NCBI GenBank assembly: GCA_934725835.1
Contig: CAKVCR010000075.1
Location: 1-11,188, forward strand
Length of the DNA: 11,188 bases
Reading direction: 5' to 3'
DNA from: an uncultured Odoribacter sp.
GTDB lineage: Bacteria; Bacteroidota; Bacteroidia; Bacteroidales; Marinifilaceae
The notes under the pieces are model-generated. The model was given only the letters and a program-made list of their open reading frames with translations. It was not told the DNA's origin and did no database searches. Below, one piece after another: positions 1 to 5,848 of the stretch; position 1 is the first letter of the stretch, and every line of letters starts with the position of its first letter. The translations under genes and the position numbers were made by a program.

Positions 1-542
1 CCCATACCCTCAGCAGCATCCTCCACTACAGGAATACCATACTTATCGGCAATAGCCATAATCTCATCAATGCGGTAAGGCATACCATAGAGAGCCACCG
101 GCACGATTGCCTTAGGGTATTTACCGGTTTTCTCCTTGCGGTCAAGAATAGCTTTCTCCAGCAATACCGGATCCATATTCCAAGTCTCGCCTTCAGAGCC
201 CACAAACACCGGCTTAGCCCCCAGATAAGTAATCGGATGCGAAGAAGCACAAAACGTAAAACTCTGCACCAGCACCTCATCACCAGCCTTCACACCACAG
301 CCAATCAAAGCCAGGTGTATGGCAGCAGTACCGGCAGACAGGCATACCACCTTACGGTCAAGCTGTTCTGTTCCATCATATTTACTATTGACAAACGTCT
401 CCAAATCCTTTTCAAAAGCATTCACGTTAGGTCCCATAGGCACTACCCAATTGGTATCGAAAGCCTCTTGAACATACTTTTCCTCTAATTTGTTTTCCGA
501 CATATGTGCCAAACACAGATATATTGTTTTTCTTTCTTCCAT
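1..542 (-). CDS. DegT/DnrJ/EryC1/StrS-family sugar aminotransferase (C-terminus outside window)
   Basis: This is a PLP-dependent aminotransferase of the type that transfers an amino group to a nucleotide-linked 4-keto sugar, as PglE does for bacillosamine or WcfR for AATGal. The frame gives 180 complete residues with no stop before the window edge. Seen: YLCLAHMS near residues 8-14, DTNWVVPMGPNV at 29-40, SAGTAAIHLAL at 69-79 (cofactor-phosphate region), SFTF at 94-97, and VVEDAAEGMG at 172-181, which matches the EDAA motif that contacts the PLP ring. The Schiff-base lysine would lie further along, outside the window. I chose the ATG at 540-542 because family members have a short leader before YLCLAHMS; ATG 503 would remove that block. 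It is visibly more GC-rich than the genes upstream of it. A promoter lies about 150 nt upstream. Family assignment is secure; the exact sugar is not known. Confidence 0.93.
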   Translation of the reverse strand, partial: MEERKTIYLCLAHMSENKLEEKYVQEAFDTNWVVPMGPNVNAFEKDLETFVNSKYDGTEQLDRKVVCLSAGTAAIHLALIGCGVKAGDEVLVQSFTFCASSHPITYLGAKPVFVGSEGETWNMDPVLLEKAILDRKEKTGKYPKAIVPVALYGMPYRIDEIMAIADKYGIPVVEDAAEGM

Positions 543-689
543 TTTATATTGTATTTAAAATTTTCAACAGTTTTATATAACCATTTGACGAATAAACATT
601 TAACGGAGTGTCTGAAAAGTAATGGTAACTACATGGCAACCGTGCGATTTTCAGCGATTTGCTATATTGTGCTGTCAAATAACTCAACT

Positions 690-721
690 GCAAAGGTAGC
701 CCAAATCTTTGGATGGGCAAA
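690..721 (-). promoter_or_regulatory. Bacteroidota-type promoter for the aminotransferase
   Basis: On the minus strand TTTG (718-721) is followed after 19 nt by TACCTTTGC (690-698). This is a full match to the Bacteroidota primary sigma consensus TTTG-N19-21-TAnnTTTG. The start site should fall near 683, giving a leader of roughly 140 nt before the ATG at 542. A palindrome overlaps the -33 box and a phased repeat array lies just upstream. Confidence 0.72.
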
Positions 722-724
722 GAT
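705..724. promoter_or_regulatory. Palindrome overlapping the -33 box (possible operator)
   Basis: Perfect 7-bp arms ATCTTTG (705-711) and CAAAGAT (718-724) flank a 6-nt spacer. The outer arm contains the -33 TTTG of the aminotransferase promoter, so a dimeric protein bound here would cover the polymerase site. The operator role is inferred from position only; no regulator is identified in the window. Confidence 0.4.
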
Positions 725-734
725 ATTGACTACT

Positions 735-795
735 TTTAGTCGTAATTGGTTCTATTTAGTCGTAAATAGTCGTAATTCTCCGTATTTAGTCGAAA
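735..795. repeat. Four helically phased direct repeats, TAGTCG(T/A)AA
   Basis: Plus-strand cores begin at 737, 757, 767 and 787 (TAGTCGTAA three times, then TAGTCGAAA). Three of the four are preceded by TT. Core-to-core spacing is 20, 10 and 20 bp, so all four face the same side of the helix. The array starts 2 bp after the stop codon of the ATPase gene and lies about 50-110 bp upstream of the predicted aminotransferase start site, a typical place for activator binding. No other copy was noticed in the window. Confidence 0.7.
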
Positions 796-797
796 TT

Positions 798-1787
798 TTA
801 GCCATCAATCGAAACAATCTGATTCTTTCTTATGTCAGAAAGAACAATTGCAGAATGAGTAGAAAGAAAGAACTGACAATTCTTAAAAATACTTGTCAAT
901 TTATTCGCTATTTCCATTTGCCATTTCGGATGAAGGTGCAAATCAACTTCATCAATCAGAATTATACCTTCACCTTCAAGTGGATTAGTCATTCCAGGAT
1001 TGGCTATTGCCAAACGTCTTGCGATATCACACACCAATGATAGGTAACATTTTTCCCCCTGTGACAACTGTGAGAACTCAATCATTTGGTGACCTTTTTT
1101 AATAACCATCGCTTGAAACGGTCTGCGACGCACACGCATCTCGCTGAAGTCGGGAAAGAATGCAGAAATTGCTTGTCGTACAGCATTCAGACTATGATCT
1201 CTATAAGACGCATCGTCTCTAATCAACTCATTTTCGATGTCTTCCTGACGTCTGTACCATTCGAAGAACGATCTGAAATTAGAATTACCTGACAACGCAT
1301 CCTTATATACATCCCATATATTTGTTTCTGCTTTATGTAAATTAACTGGAACAGATGCAATAGCCCTTTCTACCGGATAATACATCAAAACAGGTACACA
1401 TCCTCCATTCTCCGCATTTTCTACAATGTTATCTGCAAAATTCGGCATTTCGCCTAAATTCGTCTTAAAAGCCTGTTGTTTTCTACGTTCTGTGTAAGCT
1501 TTATTCTTTACTATTGTCCAATTTATACCATTCTCTATATCTACAGCCAACAAACACGGCTCTTTACTTCCTATCTTTACATCCGACTCATTGGGAGATA
1601 TTCCTTTGGCATTAGCTGAGCGCATACGAGCAATAAACCATGACAATAAAATTGCCATAGCATCAAGCACACTTGTTTTACCGGCGCCATTGATACCAAC
1701 AATTAAATTCATTTGTGGGTCGGCATCTATAATAGATAAATTTTCAATACTACGAAAGTTTTGTATATGTATATTTTTTATCTTCAT
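798..1787 (-). CDS. ABC-type ATPase, RecF/PtuA-like (COG3950-like), ends just after the H-loop
   Basis: A 329-residue soluble ATPase. Seen in order: an N-terminal FRSIENL strand, Walker A GINGAGKTS (31-39), a middle region with FFEWYRRQEDIENEL (174-188), ABC signature LSQGEK (241-246), Walker B GIILIDEVDLHLHP (274-287), and H-loop STHS (309-312). This set is typical of stand-alone RecF/SMC-like ATPases such as the COG3950 group, which includes the Septu ATPase PtuA. The protein ends only 17 residues after the H-loop, whereas my recollection is that relatives usually carry a further C-terminal region, so it may be a short form or 3'-truncated. No HNH partner (PtuB) is adjacent, and the upstream neighbours are a VanZ protein and a tail-anchored protein. 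It has its own candidate promoter. Defence is one possible role, unproven. Confidence 0.88.
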   Translation of the reverse strand: MKIKNIHIQNFRSIENLSIIDADPQMNLIVGINGAGKTSVLDAMAILLSWFIARMRSANAKGISPNESDVKIGSKEPCLLAVDIENGINWTIVKNKAYTERRKQQAFKTNLGEMPNFADNIVENAENGGCVPVLMYYPVERAIASVPVNLHKAETNIWDVYKDALSGNSNFRSFFEWYRRQEDIENELIRDDASYRDHSLNAVRQAISAFFPDFSEMRVRRRPFQAMVIKKGHQMIEFSQLSQGEKCYLSLVCDIARRLAIANPGMTNPLEGEGIILIDEVDLHLHPKWQMEIANKLTSIFKNCQFFLSTHSAIVLSDIRKNQIVSIDG

Positions 1788-1850
1788 AAATAATAACCAT
1801 TTAGCAACAAACTCTCTATTAAGAATATAAAAAAGAACCTTTCTATGTTA

Positions 1851-1880
1851 CAAAGATAATCGAAATATCCGTATCTCAAG
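1851..1880 (-). promoter_or_regulatory. Candidate promoter for the 329-aa ATPase gene
   Basis: On the minus strand CTTG (1877-1880) is followed after 18 nt by TATCTTTG (1851-1858), which matches the -7 consensus TAnnTTTG fully and the -33 box in three of four bases. It lies in the 120-nt gap between the VanZ stop and the ATPase start, giving a leader of about 60 nt. The ATPase may therefore be transcribed separately from the VanZ gene. Confidence 0.5.
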
Positions 1881-1907
1881 CCGGTAATAATAGAAAACAA
1901 CAAAATT

Positions 1908-2435
1908 TTAATTCTTAAAACAGCCTCTTTTGACCTTTAGCAAACAAAGATACACCCAATATCCAATAATACACCCGAGAGTATTATGTATTACATCATC
2001 CGTTTCACAAAGTCCTCTACAAAATACAAACTGAGAAACTTCAATGACACAAGAGAGAATAACTCCACTTAAGAAAACCGTCTTGAAATTCCTTCCCATT
2101 CCCCCAAGCAGCAATCCTATCGGCATAAATAGAGCGATATTCAGCAACACTTCTAATAAATCTGCAGGATAATCCACTCCATACCAAATATCAGGATATT
2201 TCCAGAATGGCATCAACTCTATCAGTCTTTCCTCACCACTAACCCGACAAATCACAGTAGAGCAAAGAACCAGAAAATAATACTCCAAAAACAATGCATT
2301 TAGTACATACCCTTTAAGCTTTCCTCCTTTCACCATCAGCATTCCTATCACAATCGCAATAGAAAGAATAAGAAAAGAGAACAATACATACTCTACAGGA
2401 ATCCTTGGATTCAGCCATTCATATATTCCGTCCAT
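1908..2435 (-). CDS. VanZ-family integral membrane protein
   Basis: A 175-residue protein with about five hydrophobic segments: near 15-35, 45-63, 92-110, 118-138 and 151-165. The VanZ signature is clear: LLNIALFMPIGLLL (97-110), EVSQF, and DDVIHNTLGCIIGY (about 146-159), with the conserved acidic pair and N-T-x-G. VanZ itself confers low-level teicoplanin resistance by an unknown mechanism. Relatives are common in surface-polysaccharide loci of Bacteroidota, where their role is likewise unknown. The gene starts 21 nt after the stop of the tail-anchored protein gene, so the two are probably co-transcribed. The loop between the second and third segments is unusually long and charged. Confidence 0.85.
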   Translation of the reverse strand: MDGIYEWLNPRIPVEYVLFSFLILSIAIVIGMLMVKGGKLKGYVLNALFLEYYFLVLCSTVICRVSGEERLIELMPFWKYPDIWYGVDYPADLLEVLLNIALFMPIGLLLGGMGRNFKTVFLSGVILSCVIEVSQFVFCRGLCETDDVIHNTLGCIIGYWVYLCLLKVKRGCFKN

Positions 2436-2456
2436 GCCTGCTTTACAGTTTCAAAA

Positions 2457-3041
2457 TCACCTAAACAAACTCACAAATGCAACTATCGCCGATGCTATTG
2501 CAACAATTAACATCAACCGATTTTGTTCAACAGCACGTTTGTTCAATAGCAACATCTTATCATTTAATTGTTGAGTTTTAAGATTAAACAATGCAGACTG
2601 AGCAAGATTAGCATACGACTGTTGACGCAATGTTATTTTTCCATCTTCTGTAATAGCAAATGTCGGATTGTATTTATCTTCCTTTGTTAATTCTAACAGA
2701 CCGACAGCACATAGTCTTGTCAAACATCTAAAATATGATGTAACGGGCACATCCCAAATAAAAGCTTGATCCGTATAGTTGAACACAAACTTATTTACTT
2801 CTTTAAATTCTTGTTCTGATTTCATTATAAATGATTCCAAAATAGCAGCCATCAACATTGTTTCCACATAATAGCTATAAGCAATTTCTTCTTTACTACG
2901 CCCACTTTCAATAGTAACACCATTTAAGAGAGGCTCAAATTTCTTACCCATCTCTTTAATTTCTTGAAAACATGCCGCAAAAGCTTTGAAATCCTCTTCG
3001 CTTGCAAATTCTGAATGTTCTGATAATTCCTTTAAAGTCAT
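2457..3041 (-). CDS. Tail-anchored protein of unknown function with a possible winged-helix domain
   Basis: I do not recognise this 194-residue protein. Its N-terminal half is helical and charged (MTLKELSEHSEFASEEDF). Residues 100-140 (YFRCLTRLCAVGLL ... FAITEDGK) look like a winged helix: a recognition-like helix, then a two-strand wing ending in the T-x-x-G turn common in such domains. Residues 143-173 form a likely amphipathic or coiled-coil stretch (NLKTQQLNDKMLLLNKRA). The last 20 residues (MLIVAIASAIVAFVSLFR) form a single membrane helix, so the protein should be anchored at its C-terminus with the bulk in the cytoplasm. It sits 21 nt before the VanZ gene and about 215 nt after the polysaccharide operon. 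It could be a membrane-tethered sensor, but nothing proves this. Confidence 0.7.
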   Translation of the reverse strand: MTLKELSEHSEFASEEDFKAFAACFQEIKEMGKKFEPLLNGVTIESGRSKEEIAYSYYVETMLMAAILESFIMKSEQEFKEVNKFVFNYTDQAFIWDVPVTSYFRCLTRLCAVGLLELTKEDKYNPTFAITEDGKITLRQQSYANLAQSALFNLKTQQLNDKMLLLNKRAVEQNRLMLIVAIASAIVAFVSLFR

Positions 3042-3191
3042 ATTTTATTTGTCATTATTTCTCAAGATACCTTTAACCCCAACAAGCTTTACCTCATTTT
3101 TGCTTCATCAATCAAACCGGACTTAATAATGTTGTTGCTTTAGTTAATCCATTCTTTTGAGAAATATCTTTAAACTTACAGACTATTCGTC

Positions 3192-3241
3192 GCAGGTAGT
3201 GGTTTCGCTCCACAGGCTATCGCCTATTCAATCATACCTGC
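3192..3241 (-). other. Three-way-junction RNA structure after the ATP-grasp gene (possible terminator or regulatory RNA)
   Basis: A 7-bp closing stem, GCAGGTA/TACCTGC (3192-3198 with 3235-3241), encloses two perfect hairpins: GTGG-7 nt-CCAC (3199-3213) and GGC-4 nt-GCC (3215-3224). On the minus strand it begins 14 nt after the ATP-grasp stop codon. No T-run follows, so it is not a textbook intrinsic terminator. It could slow or protect the 3' end of the six-gene transcript. The structure is read by eye and its stability has not been computed. Confidence 0.35.
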
Positions 3242-3255
3242 TGAACCATTTGAAG

Positions 3256-4263
3256 TTATTTTATCTCCATCAGATAATCGTTCTTGGAGAATATTCTGCC
3301 ATACTCTGGCTGAAGTATAGATGCATCTACCTTATTACCCTTTATCCATTCGATAATAGCCTTAGGCAGATTCACTCCTGCTTCATAGCTGAATGGGAAA
3401 CCACCGCCAAAACGAGGATTTAGCTCCAATACGCAATATTCACCTTTCTCATTCTGCATCACGTCAACATCAAGATTACCGATGTGTTTCAAAGCAGCAC
3501 CAATCTTACAACCAATTTCACGAACTTTAGGCAGATCAACTATTACAGCCTTGTCTGTTTCACCAGCACGCATAGCCAATTTCTGCTTCACGCTTACTGC
3601 CACATTGTTCCCCTTAAGATCGTTCATCACGTCCAGACCAAACTCATTTCCTGTGAGTTTCTCCTGTATCATGATATATTCGTTACCAACAGAAGCTGTA
3701 GCAAGAATTGTTTTCTTGATTTTCTTCATCAGTAAGTGATAGTAAATATCAAGTTCCTCCATATCAGCAATAGTCTCCAAGCCGATAGAACCAGAACCCC
3801 AACGAGGTTTCATAAATAACGGAAAATGAAGATCGCCTGTCTCCAGTGCATGCTTGGCATCCTCAAGGCGTACAAAAGTCTTAGGAGATTTAAGTCCTAA
3901 CGATTCTACCCATTGCGCAGTCTTGTACTTATCAAAGGCGATGTCGATGACAGAAGGATCACTTACAATAACGTTCACACCCTCTGCTTCAAACTTCGCC
4001 TTATTCTCTGCCAGAATAGGCAATTCCAAATCATTGAGCGACAAGAGGGCATCAATCTTGAAATCCTTGCAAATCTGCAGAGTGACATCCACATACTTCG
4101 GATCATACACAGCAGGCACCTGAAGTTTCACATCTGCCACTTGCAGAGCCGGAGCAGAAAGTTGCATATCTGTAGCAACCACTTTATCCCCTTCTTCCAT
4201 ATTCTCCTTGAAATATTTCAGCAGATACGTGCGTCTGCCAGCACATGTAAATAAAATATTCAT
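3256..4263 (-). CDS. ATP-grasp carboxylate-amine/thiol ligase, carbamoyl-phosphate-synthase-like
   Basis: A 335-residue ligase of the ATP-grasp fold. Such enzymes activate a carboxylate as an acyl phosphate and join it to an amine or other nucleophile. Seen: an N-terminal pre-ATP-grasp region, MNILFTCAGRRTYLLKYF (1-18) and the acidic ATDMQLSAPAL (30-40); DKYKTAQW (111-118); ATP-binding MKPRWGSGSIG (151-161); EYIMIQEKLTGNEFGLDV (195-212); and metal-binding LELNPRFGGG (279-288). I chose ATG 4263 because MNILFTCAGRR is the usual N-terminus; the ATG at 4299 would add 12 residues lying inside the upstream gene. It starts 1 nt after that gene's TGA, so translation is probably coupled. It is the last gene of the six-gene operon. 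It may join an amino acid to a sugar or precursor; the substrate is not visible. Confidence 0.88.
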   Translation of the reverse strand: MNILFTCAGRRTYLLKYFKENMEEGDKVVATDMQLSAPALQVADVKLQVPAVYDPKYVDVTLQICKDFKIDALLSLNDLELPILAENKAKFEAEGVNVIVSDPSVIDIAFDKYKTAQWVESLGLKSPKTFVRLEDAKHALETGDLHFPLFMKPRWGSGSIGLETIADMEELDIYYHLLMKKIKKTILATASVGNEYIMIQEKLTGNEFGLDVMNDLKGNNVAVSVKQKLAMRAGETDKAVIVDLPKVREIGCKIGAALKHIGNLDVDVMQNEKGEYCVLELNPRFGGGFPFSYEAGVNLPKAIIEWIKGNKVDASILQPEYGRIFSKNDYLMEIK

Positions 4264-4264
4264 A

Positions 4265-5777
4265 TCATAAAGCTTTTTTATACCGTTTAACCATTTCATT
4301 CATTCCCCATAATATTAGCAGTGATGATATAGGAGAACTCATGTATTTTGTACTTCCCGACTTAAATAGTCTGGGTATACGTAGTCGATTCATAATATAA
4401 TTAACATATATCCTATAATGTGATAAATAATATTTTATCACATAACTACAATATTTCAACTTATTCCTCTTCAACGTTTTTTTATACTTCAATAAAGATT
4501 CATAAGACGTCGGTGACATTTTTTTTCGCAAAGAATACAATGTTTCAAAATGCAAAGAGAAACCGGCTCCCATTTTCTTATATCCAAAAGCATGCCGAGC
4601 AATTCCTTTTGATTCAATTATTCTTCTGGGGATTGGTCTATCATAGTCATTATTAGTACACCAAGGCTTCATTTCTTCACTATTAGAAATACGATGAATT
4701 TCACTCCAAACGTCAGCCCCAAACATTGGCAGATTTATTACAATAGTATTTGTTCTATAATAATGTTCAAAATTTAAGTCCGCATCAGTTTCAAGGTATA
4801 AATAATCCATATCATTATTAACACCTATCGCATTTTTATTCCATAATGAATCCCCACGAACTCCTACAAACAGAAGACAATCATGATAGTATTTTTCAAA
4901 GACATTGAATTGTACTTGACATCCAGTTGCTCCACTAGCTGAATTTTCCGCTTCCCACAACTCTGAATTATTCCTATACACATCTCCATCCCCTTCTATA
5001 ATTGAAGAAAAACCTAATTGCTGAGCTATTTCAGTTCCTTTATCATTTATATATTTTATGGGAGTTCCCAAGGTCACTGCAACATCACAACCAATCTCAT
5101 GTGCAACGACAGAAGCACAAGGAGCGTCATATCCACGAGATATTGTAGTAACCATTCCATACTGAGATAATCTATCAGAAGATTGAGAATTATTCTTAAT
5201 TTTCTCCATAACATCCAATAATTTACCATAGTAATCGTCAAAATTATTAAAGTGCAAACCACTTTTACGCTTTTCCTTATGTAGATTAAAATCAGAATCA
5301 ATAATCAAGTTACAAAGTCGATGCATTTTCAACATCTCCCCATTACGCAAAAGAATTTGATTAACACATTTATTTACCCCAAAATAAATAGAATTAAAAT
5401 CCTCTTCATAATTCAAATAATTAGGGTCGAGTTCATATCCTGTTTCTGCTAACAAAAAAGCTATTGAATTAGAAAAGAAACTTATATCTCCCCTACGTAT
5501 TGAATAAATAGACTCCTGCATATGGTTGGGAGTACATAATTTTACCCCCCCCCCGATTTACATTTCTTAACAACATAGCACCAGTGCAACAAGAAAAAGC
5601 TGCTTTGTCAAATTCTCCATCTCGAAAATTACCATCCCAAACCCCAGAAACAAAAAAATCATTCTGACATTCAACATGCTCGCCATGTATTACCTCTACC
5701 TGCTCTTCTTCCTTTTTTAAAATCATCAACCAAGCTAAAGCAGGAAGTTTTTTGTTTAATTCATAATTAAAAAACAT
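4265..5777 (-). CDS. Asparagine-synthetase-like PP-loop enzyme, copy B, out of frame at a G10 tract (phase-variable)
   Basis: The protein is split between two frames. The first frame begins at ATG 5777 (MFFNYELNKKLPALAWL) and reaches the poly-G tract at 5545-5554. The rest continues in another frame from TPNHMQES to the stop at 4265. With 9 G instead of 10 (or 12 or 6) the two join into one 503-residue protein that aligns along its whole length with the upstream copy A. The N-terminal domain (VSGVWDGNFRDGEF) resembles the glutaminase-like half of asparagine synthetases but has no Cys-2. The synthetase half has a changed PP-loop, SRGYDAP instead of SGGxDS; GVRGDSLW; and DRPIPRRIIESKGIARHAFG. 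A PP-loop enzyme would adenylate a carboxylate and form an amide. With 10 G, only a truncated peptide or a 418-residue product from an internal ATG at 5521 can be made. A GTG at 5834 is an alternative start, but ATG 5777 aligns exactly with copy A. Confidence 0.82.
5493..5777 (-). CDS. N-terminal peptide of copy B as read in the present phase
   Basis: Reading straight through the G10 tract gives 94 residues from ATG 5777 (113 from GTG 5834). The last 17 or so (after NRGGG) are unrelated to copy A and end at a TAG at 5493. This is what the gene would produce in its current state. The stop lies 29 nt past the internal ATG at 5521, which begins the main part of the enzyme, so ribosomes terminating here could restart upstream of that point. 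It is a state of the copy B gene, not a separate gene. Confidence 0.55.
   Translation of the reverse strand: MFFNYELNKKLPALAWLMILKKEEEQVEVIHGEHVECQNDFFVSGVWDGNFRDGEFDKAAFSCCTGAMLLRNVNRGGGKIMYSQPYAGVYLFNT
5545..5554 (-). repeat. Poly-G tract (G10) inside copy B
   Basis: Ten C on the plus strand read as ten G in the coding strand, in the context AAATC-G10-TAAAATTA. The codons before it read in one frame (NVNR) and the codons after it need another (VKLCTPNH). In-frame lengths are 6, 9 or 12. Tracts of this length are prone to slipped-strand mispairing. Confidence 0.9.
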
Positions 5778-5848
5778 GCAATAAATAACATTTATTAAAT
5801 CTGATTTAAAACGCCCCAATAGTAAATCCTTCACAAAGCAAATAGTTA

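Noticed and set aside
504..1040. Plus-strand open frame of 178 codons.
   Set aside because: It runs antisense through the aminotransferase leader, its promoter and the end of the ATPase gene, and has no recognisable domain.
798..1787. Septu (PtuA/PtuB) defence system.
   Set aside because: The ATPase resembles PtuA, but no HNH nuclease gene is adjacent on either side and the C-terminal region is missing.
3056..3166. Perfect 10-bp inverted repeat (3056-3065 and 3157-3166) flanking 91 bp upstream of the tail-anchored protein gene, like a small invertible promoter.
   Set aside because: By a rough estimate, one or two such 10-bp repeats within 100 bp are expected by chance in a sequence of this size and AT content. 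No good -33/-7 promoter lies between the arms, and no invertase gene is present in the window.
4264..4299. Longer start for the ATP-grasp protein at ATG 4299.
   Set aside because: It would lie inside the end of copy B, and the added 12 residues precede the standard family N-terminus MNILFTCAGRR.
5778..5834. GTG at 5834 as the start of copy B, adding 19 residues.
   Set aside because: The ATG at 5777 gives an N-terminus that aligns residue for residue with copy A, and the added stretch has no counterpart there.
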